A DNA stretch of 64,000 nt from an uncultured Spirochaetaceae bacterium (GTDB lineage: Bacteria; Spirochaetota; Spirochaetia; Sphaerochaetales; Sphaerochaetaceae). Within the stretch, counting starts at the first letter, position 1. Each line of letters opens with the position of its first letter. This document shows positions 41,410-49,330 of this stretch, in pieces. The notes beneath the pieces are model-generated. The model made no database searches and was not told where the DNA came from. It saw only the letters and a program-made list of their open reading frames with translations. The translations under genes were made by a program, and so were the position numbers. The DNA is taken from NCBI GenBank assembly GCA_944389145.1, contig CALXLH010000032.1, forward strand, positions 20,945 to 84,944. The letters are read 5' to 3'.

Positions 41410-43185
41410 TTACCTTGATAGTGTCAGTTTTATTGGACCAAGATCAGCATTTTCTATTATATGGATCGTTGCCCTATCTAGATACCGCTTGTCACTGAAT
41501 GAGATTTCATATGAAGGCTCTTGGGATCGAGGGAGAGAATATTGTGAGTAACCAATCTTACCAACAGGACCTCCAACAATATGCATCCAGACTAAATCAG
41601 ATAGCCCTTCAGCACTTACCGTAAGACCTGTCCTTGCCTCTATCGATCCCTTGAAGACTAGCGATATAAAATCATAGCCTGGATTGAGAATATCCTTATA
41701 ATTGTTCAAGTTGGTTTCATATGGATCTGATAATCCATTATTGATATCGACCTCAATCATATGATTCTTATCTTCATCGTTAATCGCACGAATCACCATA
41801 GAACCTTTATCCGGTTCTGTTTCTTTTTCATCAAACATATCAAAGTTAAAGATAATATCCTCATCGATCTGACCAAGATAATAGACAATCTTTCTCTTGT
41901 TATCTGATTCATCAACATAACACCTTAGCGGAATCAAGCAATGCTCTTTCCAATAACCGTTCTTTGCACTACGCGGGTTCATGATGTTTGCGGTCAGAAG
42001 ATAATCATTAGGAGAGAGATTACTTCCAACGGTTAGCTCAAGAACCAAATCCTCAGACTTTTCCTTTATATCCTCTGGCTTTATCCGATATACTGCAGGA
42101 GACTTCTCGATTTCTGCTGTCTTTTCATATCCAAGATCGATAGGATTATCTATCTTCACTTCGAACTTATAGTCTTCGGATGAATCCTCTCCGATCTTTA
42201 TCTGCTGAAAAACAGTAACAGTGCCTTTCCCTTCAAGATCCAAGACACCCCAGCCCCTATCCATACCATCTTCCGAAACGATGCCATAATCCGTGCTGAC
42301 ATTACGCCCTTGCCCTGAACGTAATTCATAAACAACTATATCAGATAGAGTTAATTCATCATTGTTCAGTTTGACTTCGTAGACCTTCTCATATACCATC
42401 TGCCCTTCATCATTTTTGAATAAACATTCATCAACTCCACGTTGGATGACCATATCATCGCCAAGATTGATTGGATCAGGTTCCAGCTTCGCAAGTTCGA
42501 AAGAACTCACACCATCTCCTAGCTCATCACCTCCGAATTGGAATGATGTGGAATCGGCATATATGATATATGTTCCACCATTGGTAGAAATCAATCTTGA
42601 ATCAGCAGTCGCCCTAACCGCAGTACCGGCAGATTTATGGTACATTCCTTTTGCATTAGGAGTAGCCCCCTTAGGAAGCACAGTATAGACCTCGCCCTTT
42701 TCCAATCCTGACAAAGTGACAAGGGTTTCTGCATTTATTGAATATTCCTTAGGTGTCTCTGCAAGACTATCCTCAACCGTTATCGTCTCGACCTTTGAAT
42801 AGCTAGGCGCGCTCCCACCGCCACCACCACCTGCGGTAGCAGCTTCAACGGTTACCGTGCATGTGGCCTTAACCGTAGTGTTCGATACGCTTGATACTGT
42901 TATCGTGTATTCACCTGCCGTGGCCGTACTGCTGACTGTCACGACTCCAGCCTCCACGGTTATGGATTCACTGTCGCTTGCCCATAGGAGGGATTTATCG
43001 GTGGCGTCCTCGGGGCTGACGGTAGCATTAAGCGTTGCTGTCTCCCCTGCCTTAAGCGTTATCTCGGTGCTATCGAGGGTTATGCTCTCTACCGCTACAT
43101 CGGGCTTATCAGCACTGCCCGGGCATGAGATCAGCAATGCCAGCACCATGATTGCGAATACGCTTGGAAAAATCTTTCTGAACAT
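41410..43185 (-). CDS. Lipoprotein with Big_2 (Ig-like) domain and unknown C-terminal region
   Basis: 591 residues. Signal peptide with lipobox LLISC (Cys21), then one bacterial Ig-like domain (VESITLDSTEITLKAGETATL ... LLWASDSESITVEAGVVTV), a GGGGGGS linker, and about 440 residues I do not recognise. The latter is rich in beta-type and acidic segments (YIIYADSTSFQFGGDELGDG, VYYLGQIDEDIIFNFDMF). GGGAG lies 5 nt before the ATG. The C-terminal part is visibly more AT-rich than the Ig part and the neighbours. Likely surface-exposed or periplasmic. Confidence 0.82.
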   Translation of the reverse strand: MFRKIFPSVFAIMVLALLISCPGSADKPDVAVESITLDSTEITLKAGETATLNATVSPEDATDKSLLWASDSESITVEAGVVTVSSTATAGEYTITVSSVSNTTVKATCTVTVEAATAGGGGGGSAPSYSKVETITVEDSLAETPKEYSINAETLVTLSGLEKGEVYTVLPKGATPNAKGMYHKSAGTAVRATADSRLISTNGGTYIIYADSTSFQFGGDELGDGVSSFELAKLEPDPINLGDDMVIQRGVDECLFKNDEGQMVYEKVYEVKLNNDELTLSDIVVYELRSGQGRNVSTDYGIVSEDGMDRGWGVLDLEGKGTVTVFQQIKIGEDSSEDYKFEVKIDNPIDLGYEKTAEIEKSPAVYRIKPEDIKEKSEDLVLELTVGSNLSPNDYLLTANIMNPRSAKNGYWKEHCLIPLRCYVDESDNKRKIVYYLGQIDEDIIFNFDMFDEKETEPDKGSMVIRAINDEDKNHMIEVDINNGLSDPYETNLNNYKDILNPGYDFISLVFKGSIEARTGLTVSAEGLSDLVWMHIVGGPVGKIGYSQYSLPRSQEPSYEISFSDKRYLDRATIHIIENADLGPIKLTLSR

Positions 43186-43371
43186 GATCGCTCCCTTTCT
43201 TATCTTTATACTGCTAAACGGCTTAGTCAATATCATTAGTAACAGGTTCGATATATTGTCCTAAAAATATCCGGCTATAGGAACGATAGATCGAAAACGT
43301 GATAGAAAACTGATGAAATATGCAGATTATCATGCGAGAATTACGCCGACACTAAGAAAAGGAGCAATACA

Positions 43372-44403
43372 ATGACTCGAAGAACGAAAGCGAACGTAGC
43401 CATCGCCTTACTCCTGATGGCTCTCACACTGGTAGGATGCAATCCATCCACAGGAGGACCGGGCTCTGCCGATGAGCCTCAGGTCGCGATAATGAAGGCG
43501 GTAAGCCAGGCAATGGCATCCGTGAACACCACCTCACCGGAATCCAACCATGTCACGCAGGATGGTAACACCTATAATGTGACAAGCTTCACTGCCGATG
43601 ATGGATCGAGGATCGACGGATCGTTCACCACAGACGCAAACGGCGTGATCATCGACGCGAACCTAAAGTTCTATTACGCGGATGGAACAGAGGGACCGAC
43701 ATTCATCCTTAAGACGGAGGATAACGGCACAAGCGCTACGATCGGAGGAGAGAGCGTGAATCCCTCTACCCTGCCCCAGCCGATGACACGCGAGCAGGGT
43801 CGCGCGTTCGGTGCGTTCATAATGGGATATGAAGAGGCGCTTGAGGACGTTGAGGAAACCCTTGATGAGATCCTTGATGATGACTATTACAGGTCAGAGG
43901 GAAAGCATACGATAAGGGAGAACAGATGGGGTATCACAGGCTCTGTCACGGTGGCTCCCGAGGACAGGTGGGATGATGATATGGAGATCGTGGCGGCGGA
44001 CGTCTCCTTCCCAGCCCTTCCCATCGAGGACAAGCGTGGCGCGAGCGTCAGCGGCAGCTACAGCTTCACAAGCCGCGGTGATGACAATATCGAGGCAGAT
44101 ATCAACATAACGATAGAGGACTACTGGGAAGAGGATGATGGAATCACCGTGAACCTTGAGAACGTGCGTATCGTCGCGTCCATCGCCGAAGGTGAGCGAA
44201 GGGATGATGACTATTTCTCATTCGATGGCTCGATAAGCGGCAGCTTCTCCACGGGACGCGATGCGGCCGGCAGCCACAGCATAGAGTTCAGCGGCAGTAT
44301 CGACGCGATGGAAGACCATTACTTCCGCTTCCCTGAATACTCGCTGATGATAGATGGCGAGAACGTTGCGATAGGACGTCAGGAAAGGACGGGAAGGAAC
44401 TGA
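43372..44403 (+). CDS. Acidic lipoprotein of unknown function
   Basis: 343 residues. Lipobox LTLVGC (Cys23), then a Ser/Gly/Pro linker and a mature protein very rich in Asp/Glu with beta-strand repeats (SVSGSYSFTSRGDDNIEADINITI, FDGSISGSFSTGRDAAGSHSIEFSGSI, cited in parts). This suggests a beta-solenoid or beta-helix surface protein. AAGGAG lies 7 nt before the ATG. No family recognised. It faces the Big_2 lipoprotein across a 186-nt divergent spacer. Confidence 0.8.
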   Translation: MTRRTKANVAIALLLMALTLVGCNPSTGGPGSADEPQVAIMKAVSQAMASVNTTSPESNHVTQDGNTYNVTSFTADDGSRIDGSFTTDANGVIIDANLKFYYADGTEGPTFILKTEDNGTSATIGGESVNPSTLPQPMTREQGRAFGAFIMGYEEALEDVEETLDEILDDDYYRSEGKHTIRENRWGITGSVTVAPEDRWDDDMEIVAADVSFPALPIEDKRGASVSGSYSFTSRGDDNIEADINITIEDYWEEDDGITVNLENVRIVASIAEGERRDDDYFSFDGSISGSFSTGRDAAGSHSIEFSGSIDAMEDHYFRFPEYSLMIDGENVAIGRQERTGRN

Positions 44404-44407
44404 CAGG

Positions 44408-44423
44408 GGCCGCTCCGGCGGCC
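44408..44423 (+). terminator. Hairpin after the acidic lipoprotein gene
   Basis: GGCCGC-TCCG-GCGGCC, 5 nt after the stop, followed by TTCTCCT. A compact GC stem with a weak T tract. Confidence 0.6.
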
Positions 44424-44463
44424 TTCTCCTACAATCCGGGAGAATAATCTATAATGCAGGTAG

Positions 44464-45252
44464 ATGAAGAAGACACTGCCTGCATTCATCATGCTGCTGC
44501 TATCGGCATCGCCGCTTCCATCGATCGCGATGCTTCCAGGCTATGACTTCACGTTCTTCAAGACGATCAACGACTCGCTGATGGTCAATACCGACAAGCA
44601 GTTCGGCATCGATTATACAGGCTACGGCTTCATAGGGCGCGAGATGAATACGGGAATATACCTCCGCCTAGGACTTCAGGCACCATTCTCCAGCCTTGCA
44701 TCCCTGTTCGACGGCGAAGAAGAGAAGGACAGCATGATGCTATCCGAGGAGCTCCAGAGTCCCGATGAGATCAAGACGATGCTTGAGACATCCTTCGTGG
44801 CATCGCTCTCCATAGGACCGGCCTTCCGCCATTACATCGGAGACTCCGTGATGTGCTATCTTGGCATCGGATTCTCGACCGAGGTCGATTACGACAACAT
44901 ACAGCAGAGAAGCAATGAGGTATCGACGGAGCTCTCGATGCGCTTCAGCATAGACATGGATCTAGGATTCAGGATCGACATCACGGACCGCACCACGCTC
45001 CGCATAGGGCTCCATGCGCTACCGCTGCTTGCCGAGGTGGATATCGATTCCACGAGGCTCACCTTCGAAGACGGAAGCAGCACTGATCTTACCAACGCAT
45101 ATATCGTTCCCAACATATTCCTTCCTGCAGACAGGAGGGAAGCCATGGAAGCCGGTGGATATATCAGCCTTGGGCATACCTTCAGGGAAAGGGCAGAGAA
45201 GGTCAGCTATAGATACAGGGTATCTGACGGGACTATTGAGCCGATCCGCTGA
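44464..45252 (+). CDS. Predicted outer-membrane or periplasmic beta-barrel-like protein
   Basis: 262 residues with a signal peptide (MKKTLPAFIMLLLSASPLPSIA). Alternating polar/hydrophobic strands (GIYLRLGLQAPF, SLSIGPAFRHYIG, MCYLGIGFSTEVDYD, LDLGFRIDITDRTTLRIGLHALP region) and a C-terminal GGYISLGHTF suggest a small beta-barrel. No family recognised. TATAAT (44450-44455) lies 8 nt before the ATG, so the leader is at most 1-2 nt. The 3' end overlaps the convergent coiled-coil gene by 20 nt. Confidence 0.75.
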   Translation: MKKTLPAFIMLLLSASPLPSIAMLPGYDFTFFKTINDSLMVNTDKQFGIDYTGYGFIGREMNTGIYLRLGLQAPFSSLASLFDGEEEKDSMMLSEELQSPDEIKTMLETSFVASLSIGPAFRHYIGDSVMCYLGIGFSTEVDYDNIQQRSNEVSTELSMRFSIDMDLGFRIDITDRTTLRIGLHALPLLAEVDIDSTRLTFEDGSSTDLTNAYIVPNIFLPADRREAMEAGGYISLGHTFRERAEKVSYRYRVSDGTIEPIR

Positions 45253-45718
45253 TATCCTCCTCACCCTCGGTACTCTCGACCAGCTGCGCCTCGCTCTTTC
45301 CCGCGATATGGCGCTTGATGAACGGAACGATACCTGAGTACATACGCTGGAACTCTTCCTCGCTGTCATGCATGGCTACCTGCCATGCGGTAGCGAAGCC
45401 CGGGCTGTTGAGCGTCAGGCGATCGACGGCCTTCTGCATGATCTGCAGCTTCTGAACCTCCTTGCGTCCAGGCTTCTCCCGCATCACAAGGAGGGACACG
45501 CGCAGGTTCTCATTGGCCTTCCGGAGCTCCTCATTCTCCTCCTTGACCTTCCTCAGGCCCTCGGATTCAAGCTCCATCCTGTCTGAAAGCATCGTCTTGT
45601 ACTTCGAGACTTCAGCCTCCTTCTCCTTCCGAACCTTGCCAACGCGTACGGAGAAGTAAAGGGCCACGACAGCCGCTATGGCGATACCGATTCCTAATCC
45701 AATGAAGAACTGCTGCAT
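45233..45718 (-). CDS. Membrane-anchored coiled-coil protein of unknown function
   Basis: 161 residues: one N-terminal transmembrane helix (FFIGLGIGIAIAAVVALYFSV), a coiled coil (about residues 28-80, heptads rich in Glu/Lys/Leu), and a polar C-terminal part. No family recognised. TTGCCC (45753-45748), a 17-nt spacer and TATCCT (45730-45725) end 6 nt before the ATG, so the mRNA looks leaderless. Confidence 0.75.
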   Translation of the reverse strand: MQQFFIGLGIGIAIAAVVALYFSVRVGKVRKEKEAEVSKYKTMLSDRMELESEGLRKVKEENEELRKANENLRVSLLVMREKPGRKEVQKLQIMQKAVDRLTLNSPGFATAWQVAMHDSEEEFQRMYSGIVPFIKRHIAGKSEAQLVESTEGEEDISGSAQ

Positions 45719-45794
45719 ACAATGAGGATACTATGGCAGAGGCCCGGGGGCAAGGAGTGTTCCCTCTTTCGGACAACCATGTTATCATAGGGAT

Positions 45795-45953
45795 GCCTAT
45801 AGGGCGGCTCATCTGAAGCCTCTTGGAGCAAACCATATGAATGGGATCTGGAATAGCCTTAGCAGCATTGATCCCCTCTCGGGAACAGAAAGCGGGCAAC
45901 AGGGATCCCCCCTTGAACCTAGTTCAAGAGCCGCAGCAGCCGTCGCTATAGGT
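45795..45953 (+). ncRNA. ssrS: 6S RNA candidate
   Basis: About 159 nt of non-coding sequence with the 6S layout. Terminal stem: CCTATAG near the 5' end (45796-45802) pairs with CTATAGG (45946-45952). Inner stem: GCGGCTC pairs with GAGCCGC (about 45804-45810 with 45928-45934). An asymmetric open region follows, and its 3' side holds the perfect hairpin CTTGAAC-CTA-GTTCAAG (45912-45928), very like the CUUGAACC hairpin of E. coli 6S RNA, followed by GCAGCAGCCG where E. coli has GCGGCGGC. TATCAT (45783-45788) is a well-placed -10. In E. coli too, 6S RNA lies just upstream of a protein gene. Confidence 0.65.
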
Positions 45954-45970
45954 ATATTTATTCGTGTGAT

Positions 45971-47260
45971 ATGGAAAAAGATAAGCTCAGAAGCATTAAG
46001 TACGTAAGGGTTCCGAAGGGATCGAGGCTTGAGACCGACAGCTTTACCATCAATCCTGATGTCATGCTGCCGGTACAGCTCGCCCCTGGTTCTACGAGGC
46101 TCAGGGAAGAGGATATCACCGAGGAGTCGATACTCGCTGGCATGCTCTCCGTCATCGCCTATGACGAGGCCAATAAGGACTTCCAGTATTACAGGGAGTT
46201 CGTAAAGGCCGCGGATCCCACGATCGCGGAGAGGCTGAACGAGGCAGCGATCGCCAAGGAGCAGCAGAAGGACTATCAGTTCGCAGAGGAGCTGTTCCTC
46301 GCCGTCTACCATCTGCTTCCGCAGTCGGCATCATGCATAAACCTCGCTACGCTCTACTCCTACATGGCCGTGGATGCAAGGGACAGGAAGAAGGACGATG
46401 ACGAGGATGAGTACCTCTCACGCGCCCGCCATACCCTCCTGGATGGACTCAGACGGTTCGGGGAGGACGAAAGGATCCTTGCCGAGATTTCCTCCTTCGA
46501 GGCTTATATGGGCAACCTTGAGGATGCGAAGGAATACCTTGAGCGCTACATGGCTGTCGCCGAGGAGGGAGAGAAGAAGCAGGAGATGAAGAAGCTCCTG
46601 TCCAGGATCTCGTTCCAGCTTGAGAACGATGAGGATATCAAGGCGGCATATGACTTCATGATGCTGGGGGAGCCTGAAAAGACGATCGAGATAACCGATG
46701 GCTTCGTGAAGAAGAATCCCAAGGTGTGGAATGGCTACTTCCTCCGTGCCTGGGCACTGAGGAAGACCGGACGCTATGAGGACGCGAAGAGAGACCTCCT
46801 GAAATGCATAGAGCTGGGGGAAGCATCTTCCGACATCTACAACGAGCTGTCGATCTGCGAGCTTGAAGGCGGCAACAGGATGCTTGCCAAGACATATCTT
46901 GAGACGGCAGCCGACCTCGACCCCGAGAACCTCACCGTCGCCTCGAATCTCTCCTACCTCTACCTTGGTGACAAGGAATATGATGAGGCAAGGGAATATC
47001 TTGAGAAGGCAAGGTTCCTTTCCGGGGATGACAGGATCGTCAAGGAGCTGATCGAGGAGTACGAGAAAGCCACCGGTGAGAAGATCGGGGAGATGATCCA
47101 CGAGGAGATCGTCCATAACGATGAGGAGGATGATGATGCCTATCAGGAGGAGATCGCGGAGATCATGAAGGATGCGCCACCAGAGGAACATGACTGCTCC
47201 CATGGCCATCACCACCATGATGGATGCTCCTGCGGATGCCATCACGAGGAGGAAAGATGA
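45971..47260 (+). CDS. TPR-repeat protein with His/Cys-rich C-terminal tail
   Basis: 429 residues, cytoplasmic, acidic. Several tetratricopeptide-like helix pairs (for example AEELFLAVYHLLPQSASCINLA, GYFLRAWALRKTGRYEDAKRDL, EARE YLEKARFLS) cover residues about 75-370. The tail ends HDCSHGHHHHDGCSCGCHH, with eight His and four Cys, a likely metal-binding site. Function unknown. The ATG lies 18 nt after the 6S candidate without a Shine-Dalgarno. The end overlaps tsaE by ATGA, so it heads the tsaE-tsaB-trxB run. Confidence 0.8.
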   Translation: MEKDKLRSIKYVRVPKGSRLETDSFTINPDVMLPVQLAPGSTRLREEDITEESILAGMLSVIAYDEANKDFQYYREFVKAADPTIAERLNEAAIAKEQQKDYQFAEELFLAVYHLLPQSASCINLATLYSYMAVDARDRKKDDDEDEYLSRARHTLLDGLRRFGEDERILAEISSFEAYMGNLEDAKEYLERYMAVAEEGEKKQEMKKLLSRISFQLENDEDIKAAYDFMMLGEPEKTIEITDGFVKKNPKVWNGYFLRAWALRKTGRYEDAKRDLLKCIELGEASSDIYNELSICELEGGNRMLAKTYLETAADLDPENLTVASNLSYLYLGDKEYDEAREYLEKARFLSGDDRIVKELIEEYEKATGEKIGEMIHEEIVHNDEEDDDAYQEEIAEIMKDAPPEEHDCSHGHHHHDGCSCGCHHEEER

Positions 47261-47673
47261 CCTCTGGATCAGCCGAAAGGACAAGGGAGATAGGAAAGGA
47301 ACTCGGAGAGAAGCTCCATAAGGGGGCGGTGGTATCGCTAAGGGGATCGCTGGGAGCGGGGAAGACCGTGCTTGCGAAAGGAATCGCAGAGGCCCTCGGC
47401 ATCGGTGAGGCAATAGTCTCCCCTACATTCACCATCGTCCAGGAGTACGAGGGAGAGAAGATGAGGATGTATCATCTCGACCTCTACAGGCTTTCCGGAG
47501 AGGATGAGTTCGAATCGATGGGAGGCGAGGAATTCCTCTCTCCCGACGGCATAACGCTCATCGAATGGTCGGAAAAGATCGAGGACATGCTCCCTGAGGA
47601 TACGATCTATATAGAGATAACGATAAATGACGATCTCTCAAGGGAAATCGATATAAAGGGCATCGAACTATGA
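47257..47673 (+). CDS. tsaE: tRNA t6A modification ATPase TsaE
   Basis: 138 residues. Walker A GSLGAGKTVLAKGIAEALG, then SPTFTIVQEYEG and YHLDLYRLSGEDEFESMGGEEFL, the full TsaE signature, and ITLIEWSEKIEDMLPED. It works with TsaB and TsaD in making t6A37 on ANN-decoding tRNAs. The start at 47257 has GAGGAGG upstream and overlaps the TPR stop; the frame extends 11 codons further back. Confidence 0.95.
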   Translation: MTSGSAERTREIGKELGEKLHKGAVVSLRGSLGAGKTVLAKGIAEALGIGEAIVSPTFTIVQEYEGEKMRMYHLDLYRLSGEDEFESMGGEEFLSPDGITLIEWSEKIEDMLPEDTIYIEITINDDLSREIDIKGIEL

Positions 47674-48359
47674 ATATCCTAGTGCTTGATACATCCACAT
47701 CGATACTGTCCATAGCCCTCAAGACAGACGAAGGCTATGAGGAACGGCTGATAGATGGGCACTTCTCCCACTCGGAGGATCTGCTTCCTGAGATAGAGGC
47801 CCTCCTTTCAAGGGCCTGCATCGATATATCCGATATCTCGCTCGTGATCGTGGCAAAGGGTCCGGGATCATTCACAGGACTAAGGATTGGCATGGCTTCT
47901 GCGAAAGGCATCGCTGCTGCGCTCTCGATTCCCGTGGTCTCCGTGCCGACGCTCTCTGCGATCGCCGCGGCAGCCTCCCCCTACCCGGGGCCGATACTCT
48001 CCGTCATAGATGCGAAGAGACGCAAGTTCTATCTGTCGGTGACGGAGAACGGCAGGACAGTCGTAGCCGACAGGGATGGCGGGGTTGAGGATGTGATGGA
48101 AACGCTCGCTTCATCAGAGATTCCCGTGCTGATAACAGGCCCTGACGCAGCGCTCTTCGCTTCAAGGCTCCCGGAAGGGACGAGGCATGTCCTTGACCCG
48201 GAGAGCCCACGGAATATCGCGAAGGCCCTGCTAAGGCTCGGTCTGGAGAAGCTTGAGAAGGCAGGTGCTGATGATATCGGAGAAGGTCCTGTGTATATAA
48301 GGCGCTCGGACGCGGAGGAAGCGCTGCTGAGGAAGATGGAGGAAAAGGGAAATGCGTGA
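47670..48359 (+). CDS. tsaB: tRNA t6A modification protein TsaB
   Basis: 229 residues. LVLDTSTSILSIALK at the N-terminus, HSEDLLPEIEALL, and KGPGSFTGLRIGMASAKGIA are the conserved TsaB motifs. The start overlaps the tsaE stop by 4 nt. TsaD is not in the window. Confidence 0.95.
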   Translation: MNILVLDTSTSILSIALKTDEGYEERLIDGHFSHSEDLLPEIEALLSRACIDISDISLVIVAKGPGSFTGLRIGMASAKGIAAALSIPVVSVPTLSAIAAAASPYPGPILSVIDAKRRKFYLSVTENGRTVVADRDGGVEDVMETLASSEIPVLITGPDAALFASRLPEGTRHVLDPESPRNIAKALLRLGLEKLEKAGADDIGEGPVYIRRSDAEEALLRKMEEKGNA

Positions 48360-49257
48360 GTGCGATGTGCTTGTGATAGGATGCGGACCTGCAGGACTCT
48401 CTGCCGCGCAGTATGCGGCGCGCGCCGGATACAGGGTGCTGGCAGCAGATGCCCTTGCCCCCGGCGGCCAGCTGCTCTACATCGATGAGATAGAGAACTA
48501 TCCCGGGACTGAGAAGATGAGCGGCTACGCGCTGGCGGAGGCGTTGGAGAAGCAGGCGGTCTCATTCGGCGTAGAGATAGGATTCATGGAGATAGCATCG
48601 ATCGAGAAGGATGGAGACGCCTTCATAGCCCATTCTGCCGATGAGGACATAGCGGCAAAGGCCATCATATATGCCGCAGGGGCAAGGCACAGGCATCTCG
48701 GATGCCAGGGCGAGGAGGAATACCAGGGAAAGGGAGTCAGCTACTGCGCGACATGCGACGGGCCGTTCTTCCGCGGCAAGGACGTGGTGGTTGTCGGAGG
48801 AGGAGACACTGCCCTGACCGATGCGCTCTATCTCTCGAAGATATGCTCTTCGGTAACGCTCGTGCACAGGCGTATGGAATTCCGTGGCCAGAAGGTGCTT
48901 TCAGACAGGGTCAGAGCCAGGGAGAATATACGCCTTGAGCTCGGACGCAACGTCGTGAGCGTGAATGGCAACGGAAGGAACGTGACCTCGGTAACGCTCG
49001 ATGACGGCAGGATGATAGAGGCCTCCGCCCTATTCGTCTTCGTCGGCATAATCCCTAACACGGAAGCGATAGATGGCCTTGTGGAACTATCAGGAGGATT
49101 CGTCGTCACAGACGGTTCCATGCGGACATCGGTACCCGGCATATTCGCTGCGGGAGACGTGAGGACGACACCATTCAGGCAGGTCGTGACGGCCGCGGGA
49201 GATGGTGCGCTCGCTGCCCATGCGGCTGATAGCTACATACAGGGCCTTAACGGCTGA
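48352..49257 (+). CDS. trxB: Thioredoxin-disulfide reductase-like protein
   Basis: 301 residues. FAD site VLVIGCGPAGLSAAQYAARAGY, redox-active pair Cys132/Cys135 in YCATCDG, NAD(P)H site VVVVGGGDTALTDALYL followed by HRRMEFRGQ, and the C-terminal FAD motif GIFAAGDVRTTPFRQV. The HRRxxFR segment is compatible with NADPH. The start overlaps the tsaB stop by 8 nt. Confidence 0.93.
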   Translation: MRECDVLVIGCGPAGLSAAQYAARAGYRVLAADALAPGGQLLYIDEIENYPGTEKMSGYALAEALEKQAVSFGVEIGFMEIASIEKDGDAFIAHSADEDIAAKAIIYAAGARHRHLGCQGEEEYQGKGVSYCATCDGPFFRGKDVVVVGGGDTALTDALYLSKICSSVTLVHRRMEFRGQKVLSDRVRARENIRLELGRNVVSVNGNGRNVTSVTLDDGRMIEASALFVFVGIIPNTEAIDGLVELSGGFVVTDGSMRTSVPGIFAAGDVRTTPFRQVVTAAGDGALAAHAADSYIQGLNG

Positions 49258-49291
49258 AAAAGCGCATTTAAACGCTTAATGGGCCTTTTTC
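49258..49291 (+). terminator. Terminator candidate after trxB
   Basis: The A-rich arm AAAAAGC directly after the stop can pair with GCCTTTTT (one bulge), and an inner stem AAGCG/CGCTT is an alternative fold. The T run at about 49285-49290 supports termination. Confidence 0.55.
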
Positions 49292-49294
49292 CCC

Positions 49295-49323
49295 TTGCTT
49301 TCCGCCATAGGGTGACTCATAAT
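49295..49323 (+). promoter_or_regulatory. Promoter of glgA, implying a leaderless mRNA
   Basis: TTGCTT (49295-49300), 17-nt spacer, CATAAT (49318-49323), then 7 nt to the ATG. No Shine-Dalgarno. Confidence 0.6.
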
Positions 49324-49330
49324 TTCCCTT

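Noticed and set aside
41410..45252. Genomic island or prophage around the lipoprotein genes
   Set aside because: Only one gene segment has deviating composition; no integrase, tRNA-flanking repeats or phage genes were seen.
45912..45928. CTTGAAC-CTA-GTTCAAG read as a LexA/SOS box
   Set aside because: The GAAC/GTTC half-sites are 3 nt apart, not the 4 nt of the Gram-positive LexA box, and the site lies inside the nested stems of the 6S candidate, which explains it better.
45809..46312. Minus-strand frame across the 6S candidate and the TPR gene start
   Set aside because: No recognisable domain or ribosome-binding site, and it conflicts with the better-supported features on the plus strand.
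46418..47413. Long minus-strand frame opposite the TPR gene and tsaE
   Set aside because: Shadow of the TPR coding frame; no family motif, and it would run across two genes that are well supported on the other strand.
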